Shown: in pieces, positions 28,027 through 37,354 of the stretch
Layout: every line of letters begins with the position of its first letter
Position numbering within the stretch: the stretch's first letter is position 1
Assembly (NCBI GenBank): GCA_016235765.1
Contig: JACRIZ010000009.1
Coordinates: forward strand, 26,770 to 90,769
Length of the DNA stretch: 64,000 bases
From: Rhodocyclales bacterium
GTDB lineage: Bacteria > Pseudomonadota > Gammaproteobacteria > Burkholderiales > Rhodocyclaceae
Reading direction: 5' to 3'
Notes under the pieces: model-generated
What the model saw: the letters and a program-made list of their open reading frames with translations, nothing else
What the model was told of the DNA's origin: nothing
Database searches by the model: none
Made by a program: the position numbers and the translations under genes

Positions 28027-29220
28027 TCAGCGTTCTCCCTTGCGCGGCGCTTCGCCGGCCCAGACCAGCGCCCAGTGCGTAACCAGCGGGCCAAGTATCT
28101 CCAGCACCAGCACGATGCCCGCCAGGGCTGCCACGTCGTCCATCAGGGCGAGGCCGAGATGGCGCGTCTGTTCCAGCAGCAGGATGGCGAATACCGACAG
28201 CGGCATCAACGCCATACCGGTGTACAGCCCCTTGCGCCAGGAAATGCCGCTCGAGCGGGCGAACAGCACCGTACCGGCCACCTTCGTCGCCATGCGCGCG
28301 CCGATCACCGCCATCGCCATCGGAAAACCCGCGACAACCTGCCGCCAGTCCAGCGTCGCGGTAACGAAGACGAACAACAGCAGCGTCAGCAAGTCGCCGA
28401 GCGCACCGAAATTGCGCTGCGCCTGGGACAGCACCAGGCGGCGGTGCCGCGCCACCAACCCGAAGGCCAGCGCTGCCAGCAGAGGCGAAAACCTGAACGC
28501 ATAGGTCACGGCGGTAAGCAGCAGGACGGCAAGCGCGAACACGACGGTAGCGTTGCGTTCCAGTCCGCCCAGCATGCGCAACAGTCCCGGCACCGCCACC
28601 CCGAACAACGCCCCCAGGCCGGCTGAAACGACCAGTACCACGATGCTGCTCCAGATCGCCTGGAAGGCTCCGCCGCTGCCCGCAAGCACCCAGTAGCCGA
28701 CCACGAACTTGAAAACGACCACGGCCAGCACGCTGTTGAACGCGGAGAGGTGGAGCGTGCGCTCGGTCACCTGGCCCGAGCAGCGCAGTTCGTTGGCCAC
28801 CCGCACCACGGCTGCCGGGGAAGTGGACATGGCGATGGCCGACAAGAGCAGGCTTGGTACCAGCGACATGCCGAACCACCGGGAAACCAGGAACACCGCC
28901 ACGAACGTGGCGCCTGCCTCCACCAGGCTGGTGACGCCCAGCCACGGATTGGTGCGCAGCCAGCCCAGGTTGATGCGGTATCCGAGTTCGAACAGGATCA
29001 GGCCGAAGGCGACGTCCGCAAGCAGCGCGATCGGCTTTGCCGCCGGGGCGGCGAGCAGCCCGCCCTGGCTGGCCGCGAGCGCGAAGCCGACGATGCCGTA
29101 GCTGCAGATGCGCGGCAGCCGCAGCCAGCGATGGCCAAGCTCGCCCGCGATCCAGGCGATCGCCAATGCCAGGGGCCAGGCGATATCGCGCAGGACGGGC
29201 TCAGCGATGTTCGGCATCAT
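28027..29220 (-). CDS. CPA-family cation:proton antiporter
   Basis: This roughly 397 aa inner-membrane protein has about 12 hydrophobic helices and the CPA layout ([20 protein letters not shown], then [18 protein letters not shown]), but no RCK domain. The typical pair of aspartates in helix 5 is not obvious; SPAAVV replaces it, as seen in electroneutral or atypical members. Start is ATG 29220 (29217 possible), inside the end of the mscS gene (20-bp overlap). It is coupled upstream to mscS and downstream to the YbdK-like ligase. The ion is not predictable. Confidence 0.78.
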   Translation of the reverse strand: MMPNIAEPVLRDIAWPLALAIAWIAGELGHRWLRLPRICSYGIVGFALAASQGGLLAAPAAKPIALLADVAFGLILFELGYRINLGWLRTNPWLGVTSLVEAGATFVAVFLVSRWFGMSLVPSLLLSAIAMSTSPAAVVRVANELRCSGQVTERTLHLSAFNSVLAVVVFKFVVGYWVLAGSGGAFQAIWSSIVVLVVSAGLGALFGVAVPGLLRMLGGLERNATVVFALAVLLLTAVTYAFRFSPLLAALAFGLVARHRRLVLSQAQRNFGALGDLLTLLLFVFVTATLDWRQVVAGFPMAMAVIGARMATKVAGTVLFARSSGISWRKGLYTGMALMPLSVFAILLLEQTRHLGLALMDDVAALAGIVLVLEILGPLVTHWALVWAGEAPRKGER

Positions 29221-30082
29221 CGACGGGCTGGCGCGGCGCATGGTCCGCGTACACGACCTTCACGTGCGGGAAGGGTATCTCCACACCGGCCCTGTCGAAA
29301 GCCAGCTTGAGGCGCCGCAGGTATTCGCGGCGCACATTCCACTGTTCCAGGGGCAGAACGCGAAAGCGGCACCGGACGACGATCGCCGAGTCCGCCCAGT
29401 CGTCCACCCCGGCGATCTCCAGCGCGTCGAGTATGCGGCCGGCAAATGCCTCGTCGTGCTGCATCTCCGCGCCGACTTCGCGCATGATCTCGGTCACGCG
29501 GTCAATGTCCTCGCCGTAGGCAACCCCGGCGTCCACGACGGCGTAGGCAAAACCCAAGCTCATGTTCGTCACCACCGATATGGTGCCGTTGGGAACGAAG
29601 TGGACATTGCCGGAGTAGTCGCGCAGCCTGAGATACCGCAGGGTCAACTCCTCGACGACACCCGCCTTGCCGCCAGCCTCGACGACGTCGCCGATGCGAA
29701 TCTGGTTCTCCAGCAGAACGAAGAAACCATTGAAGTAGTCCTTGACCAGGCTCTGCGCGCCGAAACCGACTGCGATGCCGACAACGCCGGCTGCGCCGAG
29801 GATCGGCGCCACCGATACCCCGAACTCGCCGAGCACCACCAGACCGGTGACCACCGACACGGTCACGGTAAGCACGTAGCGGATCACGCGGGACAGCGTC
29901 CGAATCCGCTGGCTGTCTTCGCGGCTATCCTGCCGCGCGGCAAGCGTTTCCCGGATGCGCGGCACGACCCGGTGGATGGCGCGCAAGGCAATCGCCGCCA
30001 ACAACAGGACCAGCAGGATGCGCGCCGGCTTGTCCAGATTGTCGGGCAACCAGCCCAGCAAGCGATCGAAGGCCTCAGTCAC
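29201..30082 (-). CDS. Small-conductance mechanosensitive channel (MscS family)
   Basis: The 293 aa channel opens under membrane tension to release solutes during hypo-osmotic shock. Three N-terminal membrane helices are followed by the pore-lining helix GAAGVVGIAVGFGAQSLVKDYFNGFFVLLE and the beta domain QIRIGDVVEAGGKAGVVEEL...VPNGTI. The C-terminal alpha/beta domain ends at FPHVKVVYADH. Length is close to E. coli MscS (286 aa). It is the first gene of an overlapping set with the antiporter, ligase and amidotransferase. lutC lies 36 bp upstream on the same strand. Confidence 0.93.
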   Translation of the reverse strand: MTEAFDRLLGWLPDNLDKPARILLVLLLAAIALRAIHRVVPRIRETLAARQDSREDSQRIRTLSRVIRYVLTVTVSVVTGLVVLGEFGVSVAPILGAAGVVGIAVGFGAQSLVKDYFNGFFVLLENQIRIGDVVEAGGKAGVVEELTLRYLRLRDYSGNVHFVPNGTISVVTNMSLGFAYAVVDAGVAYGEDIDRVTEIMREVGAEMQHDEAFAGRILDALEIAGVDDWADSAIVVRCRFRVLPLEQWNVRREYLRRLKLAFDRAGVEIPFPHVKVVYADHAPRQPVDDAEHR

Positions 30083-30118
30083 GGGTGTAAATTCCGCGAA
30101 CGGACAAGCCGGACATTA

Positions 30119-30769
30119 TCAGGCACCTGCGACGACCACCACATGCACGCGATATGGGCCGTGGGCGCCAAGTACGATGGTCTGCTCGATGTCGCCGGTA
30201 CGCGACGGCCCGGAAACGAAGTTCACGGCCCTCGGCAGGACGCCGAGCTCCGTACGTGCGAGGTTCCATGCCTCCTCCATGCCGGCGACTATACGAGAGG
30301 CCGCGAGAACGGCGACATGTGTCTCCGGAAGGAGACTGACGGAGGCAGGGGTATCGGGACCGGACAGCAGCATCAGGGTGCCGGTCTCGGCGATGGCGCA
30401 GTAGCAGCCGGTAATGCCGACCAGATCGGCATCGACCGCGCCGCGTCCTTGGAAGGCGATCCCCGCCGCGGTCCACTCGTGGCCGGACACCAGCGGCCAG
30501 CCGACCGCCTGCATCGGCAAGCCATTGTTCTGCAAATAGCGGGCGACCGCCGCGGGCACGGCAGACCACTCGGCAACGACATCCACCGTTGTCGAAAGGG
30601 CTTCGGACTTTTCCTTGAAGCGTGACAGCAGCTCCCCGTCCAGGGTTGGCCGCGGGCCTTCGCGACGCACGGCCAGCCAGGCGTCGATATCGCGGCCGGC
30701 ATCGGCCGGCGCCGACTCGCGCCCCAACTGCCGGCGGACGCGCCCCAGGATGTCTTCACGGCTGCTCAT
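30119..30769 (-). CDS. lutC: Lactate utilization protein C (LutC/YkgG family)
   Basis: The 216 aa protein belongs to the LUD domain group that forms the L-lactate oxidising complex with LutA and LutB. The N-terminal MSSREDILGRVRRQLGR and the C-terminal core (VGITGCYCAIAETGTLMLLSGPDTPASVSLLPETHVAVL) are characteristic. It starts at ATG 30769. It is 2.5 kb away from lutB, with a diguanylate cyclase on the opposite strand and a dehydrogenase in between, whereas lutABC usually form one operon. It may be regulated separately, or with mscS downstream. Confidence 0.9.
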   Translation of the reverse strand: MSSREDILGRVRRQLGRESAPADAGRDIDAWLAVRREGPRPTLDGELLSRFKEKSEALSTTVDVVAEWSAVPAAVARYLQNNGLPMQAVGWPLVSGHEWTAAGIAFQGRGAVDADLVGITGCYCAIAETGTLMLLSGPDTPASVSLLPETHVAVLAASRIVAGMEEAWNLARTELGVLPRAVNFVSGPSRTGDIEQTIVLGAHGPYRVHVVVVAGA

Positions 30770-30953
30770 GTCTTTCGCACCTCGTTGTCCGCATGTCATT
30801 GACCAAGCTTACCGCCATTCCTGCCCAACCCGTCGCCGTTCTTGCATGAAGGGAAAGCCCGAGCAAATCCCTACGTTGAATGCATATAACTATCGTGATA
30901 GCTTGCGGCACTTGGCGCCGCTGCTGACGCAGCCGATCCCCCGTACCCAGACC

Positions 30954-32333
30954 ATGATGCACTACCCACTCATCCGCGCTGCTTCGGGCCTGACGCGGCC
31001 ACTCGGCATGCTCGTCGTGATCCTCGCGGGTACGCTGCTGGCAGCCTATTTGACCAGTCTCGAGATGCTGTTCCGTCCACTTCCCGGCGGACCGGCAACC
31101 CATCCGCTGACCGCCGCGGCGCTGTTGCTGCTCGGCCTGCCCATGGCCTGCTGGCGACACCGCCATCGAAGCCGAATCGCCTTGCCGGCGGCGCTGGCCG
31201 CGCTGGCAATCGGCGCCCTGCGCCTGGCCGACATCGCCCTCGACGCTCATCTGCTGGAGTACATCACGCCTTTCCGGGATTCGCTGGCCGCCCAGGCCGA
31301 GGCAGGCACGCCGGTCAAGATGGGATTGAACACCGCGCTCATGACGGTGCTGCTGGCGATGGCGCTGATTCTGGAGGGCCATCGACGCTATCTGCCCAGT
31401 CAGTTGTTCGCCTTCCTGGGGCTGGGCTTCCCGGCCGTGGCGGCAACCGGATACGCCTATGGTCTGGCCGATTTCCACGGCCAGATGGCACTCAGTACGG
31501 TCGCCATCGCCTTGCTGGTCGGTACCGGCATCTTGAGCGCGGGCGCCCACCGCGGCGTCTTGAAGGCCATGCTCAGTCCGTGGCTGGGAGGCCGCATCGC
31601 GCGCGTGCAGGTCGTCCTCGCCTATCTGGTGCCATTCACCATCGGCTATTTGCTCGTGACCCTGGTCCAGGCAACCGCGAAGCAATTGTTCGGCCTGTTC
31701 GTCGTCATCGTCAGCGGCTTCATCGTCGTCCTGGTGGTTGTCTCGGCCATGTTCCAGGAGCATGTGGATCGTCGGCGGCGCGGCGCGGAAAGGCAACTCG
31801 CGGTCGCCGCGACGACAGACCCGTTGACCGAGACGGCCAACCGCCGTCTGCTGCTGCAGACAGCGATGCACGAAGTCGAGCGGGCCAAGCGGCAGGGCCA
31901 GCCCTTGTCGCTGCTGATGGTGGATATCGACCGTTTCAAGGACTTGAACGATTGCTACGGGCACGCCGCCGGCGACATGGTTCTCAGTACCATAGCCCGG
32001 GCCATGCAGGCAACGCTGCGCAAGCAGGACCTGCTGGCGCGCTACGGCGGCGAGGAATTCGCCATTCTGCTGCCGGACACCCCGATTGCCGGCGCCGTAC
32101 ACCTCGCCGAAAAGATCCGGGCGCGGATCGAAGGCACGCTGTTTCCGGAAAATGTGGGCCGGGTAACGGTGTCGGTCGGCTGCAGCGACAACCAGAACGC
32201 GACGGATTTCCGGGAACTGCTCGTCGCCACCGACAAGGCGCTCTACGCAGCCAAGGCCCTGGGCCGCAATCGCGTCGAAACTTCCGCCGGCAGCGGCCCG
32301 CGGGACCTTGGCGCAATCGCGCAACCCGCCTGA
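30954..32333 (+). CDS. Membrane-bound diguanylate cyclase
   Basis: The product makes c-di-GMP from two GTP. An N-terminal region with about eight hydrophobic helices (to about residue 265) forms a membrane sensor of unrecognised (MASE-like) type. A coiled linker leads to a GGDEF domain with the active motif GGEEF. The inhibitory I-site RKQD lies five residues upstream (R-x-x-D), so product inhibition is expected. Metal-binding VDIDRFKDLND is intact. Starts at 30954/30957 (Met-Met-His-Tyr) or further upstream at 30846 are possible, as no clear ribosome site marks one. Its stop codon abuts that of the convergent dehydrogenase gene. Confidence 0.9.
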   Translation: MMHYPLIRAASGLTRPLGMLVVILAGTLLAAYLTSLEMLFRPLPGGPATHPLTAAALLLLGLPMACWRHRHRSRIALPAALAALAIGALRLADIALDAHLLEYITPFRDSLAAQAEAGTPVKMGLNTALMTVLLAMALILEGHRRYLPSQLFAFLGLGFPAVAATGYAYGLADFHGQMALSTVAIALLVGTGILSAGAHRGVLKAMLSPWLGGRIARVQVVLAYLVPFTIGYLLVTLVQATAKQLFGLFVVIVSGFIVVLVVVSAMFQEHVDRRRRGAERQLAVAATTDPLTETANRRLLLQTAMHEVERAKRQGQPLSLLMVDIDRFKDLNDCYGHAAGDMVLSTIARAMQATLRKQDLLARYGGEEFAILLPDTPIAGAVHLAEKIRARIEGTLFPENVGRVTVSVGCSDNQNATDFRELLVATDKALYAAKALGRNRVETSAGSGPRDLGAIAQPA

Positions 32334-32340
32334 TCAGGCG
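32327..32340. other. 14-bp perfect palindrome spanning two stop codons
   Basis: CGCCTGATCAGGCG is a perfect palindrome containing the TGA stop of the cyclase gene and, on the other strand, the TGA stop of the dehydrogenase gene. The two reading frames end back to back. It could form a weak bidirectional hairpin but has no T-tract. Confidence 0.55.
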
Positions 32341-33281
32341 ACCCGGTTCCGTTCCTCGCCGCGCACGAAAGCTTCCATGTTGTCGATCAATTGATCGGCC
32401 AGCGCCTGCATCGCCTTGTCCGACGACCAGGCGACATGCGGCGTAACGATCAAGTTAGGCAGATTGGCGTCGAGCAGCGGGTTACCGTCCGCGGGCGGCT
32501 CCCTGGTCAGCACGTCGAAGCCGGCGCCGGCAATCCTGCCTGCCCTGAGCGCCTGCAATAGTGCCGCTTCGTCGACCAGGCCGCCGCGCGCCGTATTGAT
32601 GATCACGGCATCCTGCTTCATGGCGCGCAGCTCGGCTTCGCCGATCATGCCGCGCGTCCGGTCATTGAGCGGACAGTGCAGGGAAATCGCGTCGGCCTCT
32701 GCCAGCACGGTGGCGAACGGCACATAGCCCGGGCGCACGTTGGGTACGCCCTTGTGCTCGCCCCACAGGATGCGCATGCCGAATGCCTCGGCGAGCCGCG
32801 CCGTGCCCTGGCCGAGCGAGCCGCGGCCGAAGATGCCCAGCGTGCTGCCGCGCAGGTCGCGGATCGGCTGGCCGAAGTAACAGAACATCGGCGACTGCTG
32901 CCACTTGCCCGCCGCGACATCGGCGCGATAGGCGAGCAATTGCCGGCGCAGGGCCAGCAGCAGCATGAAGACGTGTTCCGGCACGCTGTCGACGGCGTAG
33001 CCGCGGATGTTGGTGACCGGCAGCCTGTGCTCGCGGCACCAGGCGAGGTCGATATTGTCGGTGCCGGTCGCCGCCTCGGCGATCAGGCGCAACTTGGGCA
33101 GGCGCGCCAGCAGTTCGCCCGGCAGCTTCACTTTGTTGGTGATGGCGATGGTGGCTTCCTTGAGCCGCTCGAGAATCTCGCCCGGCGCGGTCGACTCGTA
33201 CTCGACCCAGACATGGGGAAACGACGGCCGTCGCACGACGGCATGTATCGAGTTCTTCTCGAGGAAGACGATGCTTTCCAT
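32334..33281 (-). CDS. D-2-hydroxyacid dehydrogenase
   Basis: This 315 aa NAD(P)H-dependent enzyme of the glycerate/hydroxypyruvate reductase group has the nucleotide-binding motif LGIFGRGSLGQGTA, the signature segments INTARGGLVDEAALLQAL and GAGFDVLTREPP, and the catalytic histidine in VTPHVAWSS. Start ATG 33281 overlaps the lutB stop by one base and has AAGGAGG five bases upstream, so it is coupled to lutAB. This suggests a role in the metabolism of lactate, glycolate or a related 2-hydroxyacid, perhaps reducing a 2-oxoacid. Confidence 0.9.
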   Translation of the reverse strand: MESIVFLEKNSIHAVVRRPSFPHVWVEYESTAPGEILERLKEATIAITNKVKLPGELLARLPKLRLIAEAATGTDNIDLAWCREHRLPVTNIRGYAVDSVPEHVFMLLLALRRQLLAYRADVAAGKWQQSPMFCYFGQPIRDLRGSTLGIFGRGSLGQGTARLAEAFGMRILWGEHKGVPNVRPGYVPFATVLAEADAISLHCPLNDRTRGMIGEAELRAMKQDAVIINTARGGLVDEAALLQALRAGRIAGAGFDVLTREPPADGNPLLDANLPNLIVTPHVAWSSDKAMQALADQLIDNMEAFVRGEERNRVA

Positions 33282-34699
33282 CAGCGCCTCCTTGTTGAGT
33301 AAAGCTCGCGGAAAGTCTTGCCTTCGGGCGCAGGGAAATCGCGGCCCAGCGTCCATTCGGGAGCCGCGCCGAGGACGCCGATGCGGTTCTTGCCGCCCGC
33401 CAGCCAGTTGAGATAGCGCACGCCGAACCAGGTGCCGAGCGCGTAGAGTTTCGGCTTGCCGGCGACCCAGGCCCAGCCCTTGATCGCGACACGCTCCAGC
33501 CACGGCCGCAGGTTCTTCTCCACCTGTTGCTCGCGCAGCTTGCGCAATAGCTCGGGCAGCGGAATCTTGACCGGGCAGACGACGCCGCACTGGTTGCACA
33601 AGGTTGCCGCATGCGGCAGGTCGATGGCCTTGTCGAGGCCGTTGTAGAGCGGCGTCAGCACAGACCCCATCGGCCCGGGATAGACCCAGCCGTAGGCGTG
33701 GCCGCCAATGGTCTGGTAGACCGGGCAGTGGTTCATGCAGGCGCCGCAGCGGATGCAGCGCAGCATGTCCTGGAATTGCGAGCCGACCAGGTCGGCACGG
33801 CCGTTGTCGACCAGGATGTAGTAGAGATGCTCGGGGCCGTCATGCTCGTCCGGCCGCTTGACCCCGGTAAGCAGCGAAACGTAGTTGGAGATGTGCTGGC
33901 CGGTGGCGGAGCGGATCAGCACGCGCAGCAGCAGCGACAGGTCCTCCAGCGTCGGGATCACCTTCTCGATGCCGGTGACGACGACATGCACGCGCGGCAG
34001 CGTGGTGACCATGCGGCCATTGCCCTCGTTGGTGACCAGGGCGACCGAGCCGGTCTCGGCGACCAGGAAATTGCCGCCCGAGATGCCCATGTCGGCGTCG
34101 AGGAAGTGGGCGCGCAAGGCCTCGCGCGCCTCGCGGGTCAGTTCGGGAATCTCGGTCTTGCGCGGCTTCCTGTGCGTCTTCTCGAACAGGTCGGCCACTT
34201 CGTCGAGGCTCTTGTGGATGACCGGCGCGATGATGTGCGAGGGCGGCTCGTTGTCGTTGATCTGCAGGATGTACTCGCCAAGGTCGGTCTCCACCGGCTG
34301 GACATTCGACGCCTCCAGCGCCTGGTTGAGGCCGGCTTCCTCGGACAGCATGGACTTCGACTTGACGGCCTTCCTGACGCTATGGCGACGCGCGATGTCG
34401 ACGACATGGCGGCAGATTTCCTCGCCGTCCTTCGCCCACAGGACGGTGGCGCCGCGCGCCGTCGCCGCGCTCTCGAACTTCTCCAGCCAAAGGTCGAGGT
34501 CCTTCAGGACGAGGTTGCGCACCTCGGCGGCAGCCGCCCGCATGGCCTCGAAATCGCCGCCCTCGGCCTCAAAGTCGGCCACGGCGGCACGCCGCTTGTC
34601 GACGAACTTGCCCTTGGAGGTGCGCAGGTTGCCTTGCAGGACCGGATTGGCCAGCGCTGCAGACGCGTTGGCCTTGAAGAACATGGAACGGATCTGCAT
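33281..34699 (-). CDS. lutB: Lactate utilization iron-sulfur protein LutB
   Basis: The 472 aa protein combines a LUD domain (GISGGNFLVAETGSVALVTNEGNGR) with a ferredoxin-like part binding two 4Fe-4S clusters (CIRCGACMNHCPVY and CNQCGVVCPVKIP). A C-terminal DUF3390-like tail follows. It passes electrons in the oxidation of L-lactate to pyruvate. ATG 34699 overlaps the lutA stop (TAATG). A partial match to the dispersed element (34571-34595) lies in the N-terminal part and encodes RAAVADF, where close homologues appear a few residues shorter; this is from memory, not an alignment. Confidence 0.94.
   Translation of the reverse strand: MQIRSMFFKANASAALANPVLQGNLRTSKGKFVDKRRAAVADFEAEGGDFEAMRAAAAEVRNLVLKDLDLWLEKFESAATARGATVLWAKDGEEICRHVVDIARRHSVRKAVKSKSMLSEEAGLNQALEASNVQPVETDLGEYILQINDNEPPSHIIAPVIHKSLDEVADLFEKTHRKPRKTEIPELTREAREALRAHFLDADMGISGGNFLVAETGSVALVTNEGNGRMVTTLPRVHVVVTGIEKVIPTLEDLSLLLRVLIRSATGQHISNYVSLLTGVKRPDEHDGPEHLYYILVDNGRADLVGSQFQDMLRCIRCGACMNHCPVYQTIGGHAYGWVYPGPMGSVLTPLYNGLDKAIDLPHAATLCNQCGVVCPVKIPLPELLRKLREQQVEKNLRPWLERVAIKGWAWVAGKPKLYALGTWFGVRYLNWLAGGKNRIGVLGAAPEWTLGRDFPAPEGKTFRELYSTRRR
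34571..34595 (-). repeat. Weak candidate dispersed element inside lutB
   Basis: AAAGTCGGCCACGGC followed by GGCACGCCGC matches the reverse consensus at about 21 of 25 positions. It is read in the third frame (R-A-A-V-A-D-F), so it may be ordinary coding sequence. Confidence 0.3.
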
Positions 34700-35424
34700 T
34701 ACCTGTCCCCCGCCAGCACTTCGGCGACATGCAGCACGCGCGTCTTCTCGTCGCCCATGCGGCGCAGCTTGCCTTCGATGTTGAGCAGGCAGCCGAGGTC
34801 GCCGCCGACGATCGCATCCGCATTCGTGGTGCAGGCATTGGCGCACTTCTTTTCGGCGATGGCCGCCGAAATCTCGCCGAACTTGACCGAGAAGGTGCCG
34901 CCGAAGCCGCAACACTCCTCGGCGCCCGGCATTTCGCGCAATTCGACGCCGGGCAGTTGCGCCAGCAGCGCGCGCGGTTGTTCCTTGATGCCGAGGCTGC
35001 GCAGGCCGGCGCAGGAGTCGTGATAGGTGATGCTGCCGCGGAAGCCGCCGGGCAGTTCAGCGGGCTGGGCAACGCGGGTCAGGAAATCCGTGAGTTCGAA
35101 CACGCGCGGGCAGAAGGCGAGCGCACGACGATGCCATTCCGGTTCGTCGGCAAGCAGGCCGGGGTACTCGTTGCGGATCTGGTCGGCACAGGAGCCGGAT
35201 GGCGCGACGATGTACTCGTGGGCCTCGAATTCGGCAATCACCTTCTTCGCCAGCTTCGCTGCGGAAGCCCGATCGCCGCTGTTGAAGGCCGGCTGACCAC
35301 AGCAGGTCTGGGTTTCCGGCACCACGACCTCGCAGCCGGCTGCCTCCAGCAGGCGAATCGCCGCGAAGCCGATGCGCGGCCGCATCATGTCGACCAGACA
35401 AGTGACGAACAGCGCAACACGCAT
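34699..35424 (-). CDS. lutA: Lactate utilization protein LutA
   Basis: This 241 aa protein has two cysteine-rich CCG domains that bind iron-sulfur clusters or the heterodisulfide-type redox centre. The motifs are PETQTCCGQPAFNSG and DSCAGLRSLGI with EECCGFGGTF. It works with LutB and LutC in L-lactate oxidation at the membrane. The start is ATG 35424 (MRVALFVTCLVD) with AAGGGA upstream. It is the first gene of lutA-lutB-dehydrogenase and diverges from the IclR regulator over 55 bp. Confidence 0.94.
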   Translation of the reverse strand: MRVALFVTCLVDMMRPRIGFAAIRLLEAAGCEVVVPETQTCCGQPAFNSGDRASAAKLAKKVIAEFEAHEYIVAPSGSCADQIRNEYPGLLADEPEWHRRALAFCPRVFELTDFLTRVAQPAELPGGFRGSITYHDSCAGLRSLGIKEQPRALLAQLPGVELREMPGAEECCGFGGTFSVKFGEISAAIAEKKCANACTTNADAIVGGDLGCLLNIEGKLRRMGDEKTRVLHVAEVLAGDR

Positions 35425-35479
35425 GAAATCCCTTTCCCCATTCCAGTCCTGGCGTTTCACATTGTGGCATACTTGAACC

Positions 35480-36280
35480 ATGCCACGTTCACCTGCCCAG
35501 GCGCCCGCACAAGCCGCAGAAGCCAAGAATCCCATCCAGGTCATCGAGCGCATGATGAAGCTGCTCGATGTCCTTTCGTACTATCACGACCCGGTCGGCC
35601 TCAAGCAGTTGGCGCTGGAAACCGGTCTTCATCCGTCCACCGCCCACCGCATTCTCGCCGCCATGGCGGCCTCCGGATTCGCGGAGCGCGCCGATCCGGG
35701 CACCTACCGGCTGGGCATCCGCCTGCTCGAACTGGGCAACCTGGTCAAGTCGCGCATCAACATCCGCGACTCGGCGATGCCGCAGATGCAGGCCCTGCAC
35801 GAGAAAATCGGCGAGAGCGTGAACCTCGGCGTGCGCCAGGGCGACGAGATCGTCTATGTCGAGCGTACGTCGAGCGGCCGCTCCTCGGTGCGCGTCGTGC
35901 ACCTGGTCGGCGCCCGCGCGCCCTTGCATGTGACGGCGGCGGGAAAACTGTACCTGGCCGAATACGGCAAGGATGAATTGCGCGAGTACGCCCGGCGCAC
36001 CGGGCTTCCCGGCCTGACGCCGACCTCGATCACGACTTTGGCCGCCCTGGAGAAGGAGGTCGAGCGCGTGCGCCGCCATGGCGTCGCCTACGACAACGAG
36101 GAAATCGAGCAGGGCTTGCGCTGCGTCGCGGCCCCGGTCCGCGACGACTCCGGCGAACTGGTGGCCGGTCTTTCGGTTTCGGCGCCTGCCGAGCGCTACA
36201 GCCCGGATTGGGCTGCGCTGCTGCGCACGACGGCCGAAGCGGTATCGACCGCCATCGGCCACATCAGGCCGGCAAAATAA
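35480..36280 (+). CDS. IclR-family transcriptional regulator
   Basis: The 266 aa protein has an N-terminal winged helix-turn-helix (VGLKQLALETGLHPSTAHRILAAMAASGF) and a C-terminal IclR effector domain (GRSSVRVVHLVGARAPLHVTAAGKLYLAE, then RCVAAPVRDDSGELVAGLSVSAP). It is divergent from lutA with only 55 bp between start codons. By the usual logic of such pairs it probably controls the lut genes in response to lactate or a derived 2-oxoacid. No convincing operator palindrome was found in the short gap. Confidence 0.88.
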   Translation: MPRSPAQAPAQAAEAKNPIQVIERMMKLLDVLSYYHDPVGLKQLALETGLHPSTAHRILAAMAASGFAERADPGTYRLGIRLLELGNLVKSRINIRDSAMPQMQALHEKIGESVNLGVRQGDEIVYVERTSSGRSSVRVVHLVGARAPLHVTAAGKLYLAEYGKDELREYARRTGLPGLTPTSITTLAALEKEVERVRRHGVAYDNEEIEQGLRCVAAPVRDDSGELVAGLSVSAPAERYSPDWAALLRTTAEAVSTAIGHIRPAK

Positions 36281-36306
36281 GGGAAGGTCAGGTCGCCGTC
36301 GAGCCG

Positions 36307-37248
36307 CTACTGCAAAGCAGCCGTCTCGAGCCAGCGCTTGATCCGGTTGGCGTCGGCAATCCGGGTCAGCTTGCCCCAGGAATCGAGCAGGACGATGATC
36401 ATCGGCTTGTCGTTCAGCCAGGTCTGCATGACCAGGCATTTGCCAGCTTCGCTGATGTAGCCGGTCTTGGACAGGCCAATCTCCCACTTTTCGTTGTTGA
36501 CCAGGCGATTGGTGTTGTAGAAGGCATGCTGTCGCCTGCCGATCCTGACCTCGTACTTCGGCGCAGTTGAGAACTCGCGGATCTCCGAGTATGAATGGGC
36601 AGCGGCGGCCAGCCTGGTGAGGTCGCGGGCGCTCGAGACGTTGGCGGCGGTCAAGCCGGTGGGATCCTCGAAGTGGGTATCGGTCAGGCCCAGTTCGCCG
36701 GCCTTCCGGTTCATGGCGGCGATGAACTCATCCCGGCCGCCCGGGTAATGCCGCGACAGCGCTGCTGCAGCCCGATTCTCCGACGCCATCAGGGCAAGGC
36801 GCAACATTTCCTCGCGGGTCAGTTGGGTACCCACCCGCAGGCGAGAACTCGTGCCCTTGTGCCGATCGACGTCGTCCTTGCCGATCTCCAGTTGTTCCTG
36901 CATGTCCGGCTTGGCGTCGAGGACCACCATGGCCGTCATCAACTTGGTGATCGAGGCGATGGGCAACTGGGTGCCGGCATTCTTCTCGTAGAGGACCGCA
37001 CCGCTGCTCTGGTCGATCACGACTGCGGACGCGGAACGCAGAATTGGATCGCCGTCCGCGTCCACAAGCTGGCGCGGCTCGGCACGGTGCTTGCGGACCA
37101 GTTTGCCCTTGATTGCCTGCTTGGCGACCGGCTTGACCTGCTGCCGCTTGGTTCCCGTGACCTTCTTGCCGGACACCGCCAGCGCGTCGGTCGACCAAAG
37201 ACCGGCGGCGAAGATTGCCGCTACCAGCAGAAATAGTGCCTTTGCCAT
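36307..37248 (-). CDS. pbpG: D-alanyl-D-alanine endopeptidase (PBP7 family)
   Basis: This 313 aa periplasmic serine peptidase cleaves peptidoglycan cross-links. A signal peptide (residues 1-24) and a basic linker (about 27-58) precede the S11 domain with S99-x-x-K102, S156-E-N158 and K261-T-G263. Start ATG 37248 has GGAGGATC directly upstream. The basic Lys-rich linker is unusual for PBP7 and might bind anionic wall polymers. It is convergent with the IclR gene, 26 bp apart, without an obvious terminator hairpin. Confidence 0.92.
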   Translation of the reverse strand: MAKALFLLVAAIFAAGLWSTDALAVSGKKVTGTKRQQVKPVAKQAIKGKLVRKHRAEPRQLVDADGDPILRSASAVVIDQSSGAVLYEKNAGTQLPIASITKLMTAMVVLDAKPDMQEQLEIGKDDVDRHKGTSSRLRVGTQLTREEMLRLALMASENRAAAALSRHYPGGRDEFIAAMNRKAGELGLTDTHFEDPTGLTAANVSSARDLTRLAAAAHSYSEIREFSTAPKYEVRIGRRQHAFYNTNRLVNNEKWEIGLSKTGYISEAGKCLVMQTWLNDKPMIIVLLDSWGKLTRIADANRIKRWLETAALQ

Positions 37249-37354
37249 CCGATCCTCCGGGCCAATGTGCTGCAAGTTTAGCACCCGAGGGCGCCCTTGC
37301 ATTGACCTATATCGGCAAATCCCCCCATGAATTAATAGAGATAGACAAGAAAGC

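Noticed and set aside
28027..28945. Extending the YbdK ligase upstream to 28945 as a 682-aa protein
   Set aside because: The extra frame overlaps the antiporter gene in another frame and has no motifs; ATG 28024 has a ribosome site and the normal family start.
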